This document shows positions 37,012 through 48,915 of a stretch of 64,000 nt of DNA, piece after piece. Each line of letters opens with the position of its first letter. Position 1 is the stretch's first letter. The notes beneath the pieces are model-generated. The model saw only the letters and a list, made by a program, of their open reading frames with translations. It made no database searches and was not told where the DNA came from. The stretch is from Salvator merianae. Taxonomy: Eukaryota > Chordata > Lepidosauria > Squamata > Teiidae. The stretch is taken from NCBI GenBank assembly GCA_003586115.2, contig QVOM02000042.1:72337447-72401446 (forward strand), written 5' to 3'. A program made the position numbers and the translations under genes.

Positions 37012-37156
37012 TTGGGCTACATCCAGACATTGCTTACTTATTCCACTTACATTTGGATATTCTGGAATAAAACATGGGTATTCCAGAATATCCATGCTTT
37101 ATTCTGGAATATCCAAACATAGCAGAATAAATAAGTGATGTCTGGATGCAGCCTTA
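37012..37156. mobile_element. Short palindromic DNA transposon inserted in BovB 3' end (family A, copy 2)
   Basis: 139 bp (37015-37153) with inverted halves: GGCTACATCCAGACATTGCT on the left and, in reverse complement, GGCTGCATCCAGACATCACT on the right. It is flanked by TTG (37012-37014) and TTA (37154-37156), a 3-bp target site with one mismatch. Excising it restores AGTTGGACATGAC, which matches the BovB tail AGTCGGACACGAC. It is the same family as 26543-26657, with a somewhat longer spacer between the halves. Confidence 0.85.
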
Positions 37157-37186
37157 GACATGACTTAACAACTGAACAACAACAAT

Positions 37187-40000
37187 TAGAGGAAAATTTA
37201 CTTTTCCTTTGTACAGTATTGGTGTGGAACATCACAATACAAACTAATGGTTGTCAAGCTTTTTTGGCCTATGGGAACATTTGGAAGTTTGTCCCCATTC
37301 AATAGGCACAGCACCTTCTAATTTCTTCTTTCACCCAGGCAGTTCGGGTGGTGGGGAATGGGTGCCAATAGGAGAAATGCTTAAGGGCATTACATTGGCA
37401 GCCACTGATTTAATCCAGTGTCTCTCTGACTTGTGATACACATTTAAGAAAGGCATTACATTAAAGGTTTGGTAAGATACAGATTTATATAAATTCAGTG
37501 ATTATCACAACCTTTTTTTAAAATCCAACCTTTAACATTTGTGGGACATTTTTTGTGTTCCTCCTCTAACAGATGTTAAATGGTGGTGACATAGGGCATT
37601 TTCAATGGTGGGTCCTTGGTTTAGGATTTCACACCTCAGGGCAGTTTGCCTAACCCCTAACCTTATTTCTTGCAGGTATCAGGTTAAAGTATGGCTCTTC
37701 CCTCAGGGCATTTGTTGTTGAAGAAATTTCCAGAAGCTGGTGGGAGAGCAGAAGCACCCATGTTATGTTTTTACTATTTTACTAATTTTATTTTACATAG
37801 CTTCCAGTTCTTCACTAGAGAACTTGGGCTTGGAAACTAATTACTTGTCAAGAATTCAGTTGTGGAGAGCACTAAAGTTGTATACACCTCATGGCACCCC
37901 CACCTTTACTTCTGGAGAACCAAATACTTTCTTGGTGAACTGTGAGTTCCCCATCAGGCTAGAAGAGAGGGCAAATGTTTAATTAGGTTCGTTGAGAGCA
38001 CAATTCAGTCACATTTATCAGAAATTCACTAAATCAGAATGAGAAGACAGACTGATATTATTAGAACCATTTCTATAAATACAGACCAATTGAAAGTATA
38101 GAGAAGCCAGATGACAAGATGATAGAATCATTTTACAAGTCATTCTAAATAGAACAGATTTGCATGTGAGGAATGAATCATGAAGAAGCCTCAAATATTG
38201 GCAGCAACTGGCTCTACCTCTCCAGAATTAGCCTTGACACCTTTTCTGCAAGATACAGTGCTGCTTCTTCAAATGGCCCTATTAAAATGTATGTGCTCAT
38301 AGAGCATGTAACACTGTCAAATGAAATGTCCTTGCCATCTGTACAAGAGGCAGGTGGTTCCCATCATGACTTTATTCATGCAAATTAACTCTACATTTTC
38401 TGCCAGGGCATTAACATATTTTTTAAATGTGGCATCCTTTTCAAGTGGCTTTTGTGTGCCTTAATGTAATCATCCTAAATAGGTTAGTTTGACCCCAAAC
38501 AGACTAGTTTTTGTCTAGCCCAGAGATAATATGCCAGCAAGCCAGAGAAACAAAACCATGCAATGATATAAAGTGCCTTTCATGTTTTAGGTTTGATAAG
38601 CACTAGGAGATAGGGGAGGATATTCTCCTCCTGTGCCCTCAACTATTTCCCAGATATTTTCATTGAAAAAAGCAGCAGATGACAAATGGTGGTGGTTAGG
38701 AGTCCAGAAATAAAGCTTTATCATGTATTTTGTGATATAGCCTGAATCAGGGCTGAAAGATAAGCTTTACATACTGTGATTTAAGGGAAAAAACTTATAT
38801 AAATGATCTGTTTTAATCAGATAATCCACCTACAGCTCCATATGGAGGAAAAATGCAAAATCACACTTCTGAAAGTTGCTGAAGCTAGTTTTGTGCTTAA
38901 ATATAAATGTCAACACGGCAGATGAGTTTGCTTAGATCTGGATCAGTTCCAGGGCTGGTCTGTGGGCAACAAGCTTTGATGTTACTGCACAAGAGCCCTA
39001 CGCAAACCAACAAGGAGGCCAGCAGTCACATAGAGAGATGTAACTCTGGCTGAATGATTGCTTGACACACAAGAGGTTCCAGATCCAAAGCCAACATCTC
39101 CAAGGATAACCTAGTAGAACTGTACTCCTCAAACAGAGGATGCCTCAGATATAAAACTGGCTGAAATTCCAGAGAGAACACACAAGCAACTTATTTTGTA
39201 TGGCTATATTCCTACGCCGTGGAGGATGGTGCACAGAAACTGAGGGGGAAGAGGGCAAAGGAACTAAGAAAATTAGAATGAACAGAGCTGAAACACTATT
39301 AAAACGTAAACTTTTTCCCAGCTCAACAAACATAATGGATTATGTACATGTTAGCCAACTTTAAACTGAAACATGTGGAGGAGAAAAGGAGAGTAGATTC
39401 AAGTTTTAAGCTACTGGGTAAGCTGGGGTGGTGCTCACTTCAGATGGCAGGAGACAATCACAGTCTTTTACCTCGCCTGCCAGCTGTGTGTGTTATCGTA
39501 GCTGTTCAGAAATACCTGGATGTTAGCAAGTGCTCACCCACCTCTCGTTGTTGTTGTTGTTGTTTTCCCATGCTTGCAAGCATCCAAGTAATTTTGAACA
39601 TCAACAATAACATGAAGATCCAGAGCTATATATAAGGAATTGATATTACAAGAAATCTAGCATTGTCGCAATATTACAGATAGTGATATTACAAATTTTT
39701 TGAATAACTAATCTGAGATTATATTGGTAATGCCATAGATATGTGTGGTATTCCCAGTATTGTCCCGGGAGAATCACAGTTTTTTTACCAGCATCTGGAG
39801 GCAGACTGAGAGAGTGGAATCAATTCAACAGCTGAAATTACACCATGAAGATGGCACCTGCAGTTCAGTAGATCACATAAGATGGTCTCTGCACATCTCA
39901 TCAACTTCTAACCCTTTGTCACTTTGAGGCTTGGCTTTTTTATTTTAACTGAAACGCAGTACAGTACTGATAAATAACCTGTAAGAGTTTTGAGCACCAT
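37187..40000. other. No recognised gene
   Basis: AT-rich with short frames only. A (TTG)n tract is at 39547-39565. Nothing else is supported. Confidence 0.4.
39547..39565. repeat. (TTG)n simple repeat
   Basis: About six TTG units. Confidence 0.85.
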
Positions 40001-40004
40001 GTAT

Positions 40005-40236
40005 GGTGGATAAGGCAATCCATGGCTTCTAGTCATGATTGCAAGGGTGTTATAATTCCAGTGACAGAGGTGCTGTGCCTCTGCAAAGCAGGAGCTGAGG
40101 GATTAAGCATGATGAGTGCTATTGCATTTATGCCCTGCTTTGGAGCTTCCTAAAACCATATTGCTAACCACTGTGAGAACAGGCTGCTAGACTACATGGA
40201 CCATTGGTCCAGTAGGGCTCTTTTTTTGTTCATTTG
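40005..40236 (+). mobile_element. CR1 LINE 3' end fragment
   Basis: Contains ATGGCTTCTAGTCATGATTG, then CCACTGTGAGAACAGGCTGC and GGTCCAGTAGGGCTC, the terminal CR1 landmarks in the correct order, then a T-rich end. The 5' part is missing. Confidence 0.75.
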
Positions 40237-43200
40237 AGGTTTATTTCAACATGGAGTTCAGTAGAACTCAGCTTTAAAATTCAGCTTGATGCTATAAAAT
40301 CTATCTACTTATTGCTGCCCTGTCTTATTTCCTGTTCATCAACCACTGTAAATAAACATTTGCATTGTTTTCTGCAGTATATAGGTGAATGCTCCTTCAC
40401 AGAAAAAGCAGGATTATGCTCATATTGTGTAAATCTTCCCCTTCATATCTCTCAGCCAACAATAAGAAATCCTGCATGGGTTTCACACAAGATAGCCCCT
40501 GTTCTAAAAATGGGACTAGGGAATTGTGTGCAAGAGGCAAATATTTTATGACACCTAGAAGTAATACTATTCCATATCCCTTTAAGAATACCTTCTTGGC
40601 TAGTTCAATTTACTCCCATTTTCGTAAATGTAACTCTCACTGAACTGAGCTGAACCTTTTCATAGTTGGCTGCTCTGCAAGATTATCACCACATCAAAAC
40701 CTGATGGGCAGGAACTGGGCAGTAAAACAACTTCTTTGCCCCTTTTAGCTCTTTTAGGCAGAGCTGGATAAGAATTCAGGCTACATTTTCCAATTGATGG
40801 CAGTTTTTACTCAATGTGCACACAACACCCACAGGACTTTGAATAATCTGTTCACAAAATGCGTGCAATACCAACATTACATAATTGCAGGCTAAACAAA
40901 AAAAGTGCAAATATTGTGCTTTGGCAAATTCACACTTACTTGGAAGTGCAAACGAAATGTTTCCATTGCGTCGCTCTTGTTTCTGGAAGAAATTCATCTG
41001 TAGATTTTGAAAGTGATCTATTTCATTACTGCATTTTGAGGATATGTGTTAACAGGGCCAAGAAATAGGAACGCAAGGCAATTGCCAAGAATTCGGAATA
41101 CGTCAGGCACTGCCGCAAGGTACAGCTTGAACTAAACAAAATGCCTTTTCAAGATGTAAAGTTGCACACATCACGGTTTCATGGGGGAGCTGCAATTTCT
41201 CAAACTTCTTCCTGAGATGCACAATTATAATATTTTTTATTGTTTAATTTGAAATAATATTTATTTTATTTCAAACAATATACAATATTAAATAAAAATT
41301 AACAAATTGGAAAAAAAACCCTCCTCCCACTAAATGGGTAGATCAGACTTGTGGCTCTTCAACTGTCCTTTATATTCCATTTCTTACCAAATGGGAGATT
41401 GTGTTTATTCCTTGAATTACTGGGTTTCCTGTTTGTTGATGGAGATAGATTACTACTCTTAACCACACCTGTACAGCTGACTGTGATGCCATGTTTCCCA
41501 TATATCTCATTCTTTTTTCCCTTATAAAATCAAACAGCATTTTTTCACTTATATAGGCATACCACTCAATTGTTAAGGCAATTATACTGTCTTAACTCTG
41601 TTCCTTGGTACTAATGAGTTGGTCCTTTACTTTTGTTACCACTTCTAATGTTTGGTTAAGGGTCCTAGTCAGCCATCCTGGGAACTGCCATCGGAAAGCC
41701 TCCTTTACATAAACCATTTTCTTATTCCAGGTTTTGTAATCAGTGGAATTGCTCAAAGGAGGCAATGATTGACCCATGGTGAAACATTCATTTTGCACCA
41801 GTAGCACCAGGAGTATTCTGACTGGGTGGACAGGAAGAGGCAGAGACTTTTATATAGTTCATTTGGCCCAGACCACCACGCAGCAGTCAGACATCTCACC
41901 CCTGTCATTCTGAGACAGATTGAATCCAAGGTCTGAAGAACATTAAAAAAAAAAAGAGTCTTGTTTTCCAGCTCCTTCCTAAACTCAGTCTATGGCAAAT
42001 AGACGCCTGTTAGTGACAGGAAAGCTATATTATTTTAATTTATTTGTTATTGCTTAATTTACTCGGTCTTGTGTTCACAAACAAGAGAATGCCATTTGTT
42101 TCGGCTTTGTGTGAAAAGTTCATGCAAGCCAGATGAGATGCTGAAAACAGAGGGCAATCTTTCTTGCTCAGACAGTATCATCATAATACATTATTAGCCA
42201 TTGTGATATTCTATCATTCCACTCCGGGAGAATTATGGCTGTGGCACTGAGGATGTAAGACTACAGGCTGAGTGCTGCTTGCTACAAATCTTCCGCAAAG
42301 CTCTTGCAATAAATCTCTGAGAGAAAAGTCATTTTATTTTTATTTTATTTTTTTGCCCCCAAAAAGTATGACACTAAGGGGAGCTGTCATTTGTTTTCTT
42401 AAGGAAGAAGGGATAAGCAGTGGCGAAGGGGCACGGTGCACCACTTCATGCTCTTAACATCGCAGAAGGTGGCAGCATTCATCACAACAAGCACAACACG
42501 CTCAGTGGAGGGGAAGTGTGAGGTAAAACAATATCCCGTCCCTTTGCCCACAGCTCTGGGAAATAAATGGCTTCTCTCAGTGAAGTCATTTTTAAAAATG
42601 CCTTTTATGAGGTGCAGTCTAGATCCTGAAGTCCCTTAGTTTACATCTGGTGGCAAAAAGCTGTGGAGTCAGTATGCAGCTACGGGTGTTATGAGGTCCA
42701 CCGACATCGTACAGCATATCCTCTCTGCTGTTTGTTGTGGGATGATTCTTTTACATCTGTCAGGTTGGGCTGATAACTGTGTTCGATCTTCCCCTGTGTG
42801 CTTCAGCTATGCTTTCTTCAGGGCTAGCCACTGCACTTTCTAATCTACAGGATGCAACTTCCAGAGTGATTGGTAAGGAAGTCAGTGTGGGGCCATATGG
42901 TAAATGTGTCCAAACAACTGAGTTTTTAAAATATCGTTAGATACTGTGGCTTGATTGCAGCACTATATTGGTTTCATTGCATATTTTGTCAGATTGAAAT
43001 TCCAAGGATGTAGAGTAGGCGATGCATTTGGAATACTTTGTGCTTTTTTTTTCAAATTGGTCTTTAGCAAGGTTTATGATCCTGCGCCATATAGGAGCAT
43101 GACTGGTATATATGCATTTTGGTAGTAATGCTTATGGTGCTTTTTTGCCAGAAGAGGAATGAGCTACAATGGAGATCACCAGTGATTTAAGGTAGTTCTC

Positions 43201-43314
43201 AGCCTGAGAAATGGCACGCAAACTCTGTACACAATTTGCCTAGAAAAAACTAAGCATTGTTCCCCCTTCAATTTGTCTTTCATTTTTAAGCATCTCTGTG
43301 TGCAAAACTGATAT
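40237..43314. other. No recognised gene
   Basis: The minus frame at 41592-41807 continues for a few more codon blocks beyond its stop but has no motif I know. The very AT-rich 41220-41300 contains a near-palindrome of ATATTTTTTATTG type. A CAGTGGCG motif at 42419 lacks a matching inverted end. Confidence 0.35.
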
Positions 43315-43317
43315 GCA

Positions 43318-43600
43318 CTATCCATTCTGATAGATCCAGCCCAATCTGGAGCAGGATACTATTCTTCCAGCAGCTATCCCATTCCCACAAGAAATAGCAC
43401 TCTTGTCTTTATGATCCTCAACAGATGATCTAGAAAGGCATTCTGCTACAGATCTTAGGGGTAGTATATAGTCAGTAAGTCGAGTAGCCATGGAGAGCTT
43501 TCTCTTCCATGTCCTTTTGAAGCTATCCAACTTGATGGCCTTCACTACAACTTGTAGCATCAACTCTCCAACATTTAAGCCAGTGAGATTTTTTCATTAC
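43318..43600 (-). mobile_element. CR1 LINE 3' region fragment
   Basis: In reverse complement it reads GTTGTAGTGAAGGCCATCAA, then GTTGGATAGCTTCAAAAGGA, and later CCATGGCTACTCGACTTACTG. This is the same CR1 stretch seen at 26055 and 30100. The terminal 'gatccagcagggctc' block is only partly preserved near 43330. Confidence 0.65.
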
Positions 43601-46600
43601 TTGCTACCTAACATGCCTTGAACTTAGAGATGCCAGCCAGTGACAGATAGAATTTGAGATTAACATATGGTACATGTACTTCTCTATCTCTCCTTACATA
43701 TGACATCCATCATTATATTGTTTTTCCTAAAGGAGAATGTTGGACACATTGTACATTCTTGCCATTTCAATGAGCTTGACTGGTGTTACAAATTAGATTT
43801 GCTCAACTAAACCCCCCTCCCCAGCAATTTTCTGCAGTATCTAGGCATCCTTTAACAGAAAAGTAAGGACAGAGGTTGGAAATACTTGAAATAAAAGGAT
43901 TTTATACAATCCTATATTTTTCTTGTTCATTCATCAACAGTTTGTCTACCATAATAAAGTAAAACAAGGTAGAATAGCAGTAACTGATTTCTGTCACCTG
44001 GAAAGGAGAAATTTGGTTCATAGAATTTTTCATGACAGTGTTCATAACTATAAAATCTACTCCTTATGTAAAAAATGAAGCAAGATCTGCACATGGGAGG
44101 CAGCAGTTTTGCAAGTATACTGCCCCTCTCTTTGCTCATTATGAATAGTGCTATGCTTGTAGCACTATTCTTAATAAGACAGTGCACTGTCTGCACACCA
44201 GCCTCTTCCCTGGTTGTCAAGATCAAAGCCAGGGACTTCGCAGGGGCAATCATGACAGTTTATTTATTTATTGTTATTTTTAGTATTTATATTCCACTCT
44301 TCACCCAGAGGCCACCATCAAAACTGCAGCTGTGGAATCCGTAGTGGTGATCTTGATGGGGGCATCAACCCTCCCAACCTGTTGAGACTGCCATCAGAGA
44401 ATCCCTGGGTTTGACCTCAATAGGCAGCAAGGTCACTGAATGCAGGAAATGGCCCCATTTGTCATTTATTTTTGATGACTGTCAAGGCCACTGAGGAGAC
44501 TTTGAAGGTCACAAAGACGATAAAATCTCCTTGAGCAGTGGCAGCAGTGATAACGCAATAGTGGCAGGGGCACCAATGGGAATGGGAGAAAAAGCTGAAT
44601 AAGCACTTTTGGTGTCATGGCAAGAGGCAGAATGTGGTTTCCGCACAGATGCCACACTTGTCCTAGGCACTGAGTGCACCATAAGAAGCAGGGTTGTGTG
44701 TTCTGCATGAGCCTCCCACATGAATTCTGTATAGGGATCCCCTTGAAATGTCTTCAGAAATTTCAGTTGTCCAGGCCATCCATTGATATTTACTTGCACA
44801 ATCTTCTATCTAGGCCTCATCAACGTATTGGTGATTAATTCTAATTCCCTAACTGCCTTGAATTGAGGATTTTTTATAGGGACAGGAAGAACCTGCAGCA
44901 ACAATGAAAGCATGGATGCCAGAAGCTGAGCATTGAATGTCACCTGCCTTAATTGAGTAGTTACAGGATCAGAACTCACTAGAGAATAGAAATAAAGCAA
45001 GAGAAAGGAGCTGCCTATATTCTTTGTACTCATAAAACTGGTCCAGCTGTCTGTGCATTAATCAATTGCTGTGCCCATGCCTAGGCCTAACAACTTCTGC
45101 TGAAGACCTCAGATAAGGTGAAAACAACGTTCAAGCCAGCAACTGCCCAGATCTGTTGGTCATGCTTTTTTCAGTAGCTCTACCCATTAGCCAAGGACAT
45201 TCTTTCTGTGATTTCTGCAACTTTTGATTGCTAAAGAAGTATGCTGCTGCTTTGGAGCCACAGTTCCTATTTCCTTTGCTTTCCCCCATCTGCCAAGTTT
45301 TGATACTGCCAACATGTTACATAGCCTTTATTTTACTGCCAAGTTGATTTTCCATGCAGAACCTTTGAGCATTTTTGCACCTACAGGTATATCAGACCAA
45401 CAAGTTTACTAGGACCCTCCCTTCCACATGTTGGTGTAGTCTAAAGGGGCCTTGTCCCCTGCTAGTATACTTTATCCACATAGGATGAAGTGTAGCCCAG
45501 ATCAGGATATCCTAAATGGCAGCATGGTCAGGTCTACCAGCATACTAGAGGGTGGTACACCAGACCACTGAGGCATGTGGACAATGTACCTACATGGTCT
45601 GGTATACCACAGGACCCATTGCATGGACACAACATGGTGTGCTGGCACAATGTATTTTGTGTTGCAAACCACCTTGAGCAGTTCTTTGGAGAGGCATTAG
45701 TCAAATAAGGTGCTGATGCTGATGCTTGATGAGAAAAGGGCCTGTTCACACTTAACGGAATTTTGAATGGGGCTTTACAGTATTTACAAAAACTGTACAT
45801 TTGGTGGGCTTCACACATTTGTCAACCATACTCAGTCGCACAATTCCCTCATAATGCAAACTCTGGCTGCTTCCACATGATGAATAAAGAGTGCTACCCA
45901 AGTAACCTGGGGCCCAGTGGCCAAATATACCTGCCTGCATCCAGCCAGCAGGCCACCCCCAAAGTACAGAATCTACCCTTAGAGGTGCTCAAGGCACAGA
46001 AAGCAAGAAACAACTCTGAAGGTAGATTGTACCCTCATTTGCCTCTGCTGCCAACATGTAGAATGAGGGCAGAGGGGGTGAATTAGCAGGGGCAATTTCT
46101 GCATGTCCAAGTTTAGTGTTGGACCAAAAATGGCTGATTTCCAGGGCCACTTCTAATCCTGCAGTTAGCCATGAAGTATGGAAACCTCACAGTTCTGCAA
46201 CATTTGTTCCACAGCTGCAAGACTTCAGAGGGCACCTGCCATGTAACAGGCATGACACCCATCCCTAAGGTAGCTTTTTCCTGGCTGTCTGGATGCAGCC
46301 TTCTTTTGGGGACTTACATACAATTGACAATAGAAGAGCTAAAGAGCAGCTCTTTAGCAGCATTTGGTGGATAGTGTAAGCAGGACCAAAGAGAAAATGG
46401 ATTTTTACACCAGTAGAATTAAAAGTAAACAATGATAATCTCTCTTACAGTTTGGCAATTCTTTCTTGCTCAACAGAATGTGTTTGCCTCATTCTATTCC
46501 ATGAAAAGAATTGATAACTAAAAAAAAAAAAAGGTTTTATCTCGTCGCTGATAAAGGATTTAAGAACTGGTTGCTTCACTCCCAGCTTTGTGGCTAACTT

Positions 46601-47689
46601 TTAGTAGCAATTTTAAGGATAATGGTTGTAATACAAGACTAATAAGACTATATGGACTTTGCTAAAAAATATTTCAAAGTTATTCAGAGAGATCAATGTT
46701 TATGAATTCCTGAGTGGGCATCATAAATTGTAAAAGGGTATAACAGGTAGAAAGCAGTACTAAGCTTTCTGCGGAAATGGAACAGAAGTTTGGCATGTAT
46801 CCAGTTTTGCCTGAGTGAAAAAGCCTTCACGTGCCAGATCCTCCTGCTTCAATCTCTAACATCCCTAGATAAGAAGGGCTCACGTTTAGATCAACAGACT
46901 TTGAAAAATCTTCCTGGAGTGTGCCTAAACTCATCAACTTTTTAAGCTTCTGGCCACCTTCAATTTGCACACCAGTGGATTACATAACACTGATATGACT
47001 ACTGTTGCACTAACAGCAATCCACATTTATGTTTAAATGGTCTGGTTTTAGACGTCAAAGCTATGCTGCAGATCATCAATCCTAGAAGCTCTCAGCAGAC
47101 TGAAAGGAATGGCTGCATACTTCTAGCCACTCTCTGCCTGGAATTCTGCCCAAGGCATTATTGAAGAAACAAATCATTTTAACCTAGGCATTTTGGTTTC
47201 CAGAAAGATCTCCAAATGCCACAATATTCTCTGTTTCCCCATAACAGCAGGCACAGATGTGCCCTCTCTACGTTAGTGCTTGTTCTCCCCGTGGGATTCC
47301 TAGTAACTAGTCTAAGACAATATGAATACATTCACAGCACGGAGATGAGAGCCAACAGGGAGGGCAGACATAAATTTCCATTGGCTGCAAATGATGTCCT
47401 TTTCATCTAGTGCTCAGCTTGGATGACTTCACTGGCACTTTAATAAATTGTCAGGCCAAGGGGCTAGTGAGCGAATAAGGTAAGCTTCCAAGAATCAGAA
47501 ACTCCAGTATGGGCAATGTTCTTCAATTCCCACCCATCAGCTGGAAGGCAGAGGCATACACTTTCTTGTTATTTAGACTGTTGTTGTTGTTGTTGTTATT
47601 CAATGATTTATTTGATATTATTATTCAGTGAATCATTTAGATATGTAGCCGTGGAGGTGTGAAGCATCTGATGGGGTATGATTTTGCAT
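43601..47689. other. No recognised gene; several GC-richer patches
   Basis: 44262-44345 carries TTTATTTATTTATTGTTATT, then TATTCCACTCTTCACCC, which resembles an inverted LINE tail. 45430-45760 is a GC-richer patch with short inverted words (GGTCTGGTATACCA and its relatives) and ends in AAAGGGCCTGTTCACACTT, the terminal motif of family B, so a decayed DNA element is likely. 46090 has the family E motif GGCAATTTCTGCATG. Minus frames at 44466-45033 are unrecognised. Confidence 0.35.
47580..47597. repeat. (TTG)n simple repeat
   Basis: Six TTG units. Confidence 0.85.
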
Positions 47690-47833
47690 TTAGCATTCAA
47701 TGTGTGTGTATGTGTGTGTATATATATTGTTTTGTTTGTCTTTTAATTGTATATGTTTCTTGTTCCTCCCTTTGGTGAAAAGGGTGTTATAAATAAATGT
47801 ATATTATATTATATTATATTATATTATATTATT
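47690..47833 (+). mobile_element. LINE-type 3' tail ending in (ATATT)n
   Basis: TTTTAATTGTATATGTTTCT, then CTCCCTTTGGTGAAAAGGGT and GTTATAAATAAATGTAT, resembles a decayed L2-like 3' tail. It passes directly into six or more ATATT units at 47801-47833, which probably grew from the A/T-rich tail. Confidence 0.5.
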
Positions 47834-48284
47834 ATGTTGTTGGCTAAAAAGCCTGTGGTTATCAGGTGAGACTGTAGGCTGGAAGTACAATTATATTTTC
47901 TAGCAGAATATTGTCAACAACTAGATAGAAGTCATTCTGAATAAATATCCTAGGATGCAGCTGTAGCCTTTCAGGTATAGCACTTTGCAGTTACATTTAT
48001 TTTGAAGATATTATTTTCTTTCCCTTCCCATACATGGACATACCTGTTTCTGGCAGGATAGGTAGGCCAACAGATTTTACTTTCTGAAGTAAAGGGCAAG
48101 ATGGCACCCTACCAAATCCATATGCAAAACCTGGAAAAAAACTGGCCCTTGCATTTCATTTGACACTGGCGACAGGACAGCATAAGCTTATAAATTGCAG
48201 ACCAGATGACACGATCACATGCTTCAACAGTAGGTGCAGCCTTCAGACACAAGACCAACATACAATTGCCACAGTTTTCCACAT

Positions 48285-48350
48285 AAGATAAGAAATGTCC
48301 TACTGGATCATACCAGTGGTCCATTTCGTGTCCAGTAACCTGTACTCAAA
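48285..48350 (-). mobile_element. CR1 LINE 3' end, left part of a split copy
   Basis: The text AAGATAAGAAATGTCCTACT, then GGATCATACCAGTGGTCCAT and TCCAGTAACCTGTACTCA, matches the reverse complement of the CR1 terminus ('taagaa...ctgctggatcaggccaa.ggtccatctagtccagcatcctgt'). It is cut at 48350 by the next element. Confidence 0.6.
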
Positions 48351-48808
48351 GGCCATTTCTGCATGACATTAGCCGCATTGTGCTGGCTAATTCCAGGCAA
48401 CCTGGACCACAAATAGAGCACTCTAAAGGCTATCTGCTTTGCATGCCTGACCTCTGAAGTGAGGACTGTTTTGCTGAGCACTGCTTGTGAGTGCTCAGTT
48501 AAATGGTACTGGCAGTAGTATATTAGTTCACAACCCATGTGCTGTCTGCATGCAGCTGAGGACCAGTATATCCAGTAGACTTCTGTGTGGACTGCTTACA
48601 AGCACTGACCACAAGCAATCCATGTCACAGTCTAGCTGATCGCCTGCTCTAAAGCTTTGTATCTATAGCTATTTTAAAAGCCCTGTCCTATGCAGACCTC
48701 CCAATCTACTGGGAGGCATGGCTCCCAGTAGACTGCTCTGTAGTGCAGACAAGGGGATCTAGCCAATCCCTGGGGATAGTCTACCACCCTAGTGTGGGCA
48801 TAATGCCC
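48351..48808. mobile_element. TIR DNA element inserted in CR1 (family E, copy 2)
   Basis: 458 bp between the two halves of a CR1 tail. Left end: GGCCATTTCTGCATGACATT. Right end, reverse complement: GGGCATTATGCCCACACTAG. These are imperfect inverted ends. The left terminal motif is shared with the element inside CR1 at 30.2 kb. Non-coding; no certain target duplication. Confidence 0.5.
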
Positions 48809-48915
48809 AACCAATTGCATACAGAAGCCCAAGAACAGGATATGAGTAAAATGACTTCCCCAGCTCACAGTCCCCCAGCAGACGACCTTAAAGGCACCCT
48901 ACCTTCTTGGGTCTT
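48809..48915 (-). mobile_element. CR1 LINE 3' end, right part of the split copy
   Basis: Continues with CAACCAATTGCATACAGAAG, then CCCAAGAACAGGATATGAG and CAGTCCCCCAGCAGACGAC, the CR1 segment that should follow the left part ('ccaaccagatgc...gaagcccacaagcaggacatgag...'). The element at 58075-58290 has the uninterrupted version. Confidence 0.6.

Larger units (their letters stand above)
33810..37186 (+). mobile_element. RTE/BovB LINE, decayed, nearly full span
   Basis: Landmarks run in RTE order. The endonuclease gives SSDDHQIYYCGQESLRRNG near 34215-34275, and later positions match the BovB 'GDWNAKVG' and 'QIDYILCSQ' blocks. The pre-palm segment, KVKWALGSIANNKACGGDGI, lies near 35620-35690. 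A finger-palm segment, DQIANIHWIMEKAREFQKN, lies near 35960-36020. The C-terminal part, LKLNIKKKKAKIIASSLITS then VSDFIFFDSKIPADGECS, lies near 36355-36500, followed by SLGKFQEM near 36940. The 3' end is ACTGAACAACAACAA, as in BovB. Stops and shifts are everywhere. It carries a (CTAAA)n replacement at 34172-34197 and two younger DNA-element insertions. Confidence 0.9.

Noticed and set aside
41592..41807. Minus frame with MGQSLPPLSNSTDYKTWNKK, considered as a gag- or env-like remnant
   Set aside because: No flanking LTR, no retroviral motif and no continuation; a resemblance of composition only.
47801..47833. CRISPR-like or satellite array of ATATT
   Set aside because: A plain microsatellite growing from a LINE tail. 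No spaced direct repeats of CRISPR type occur in the window, and the genome is vertebrate.
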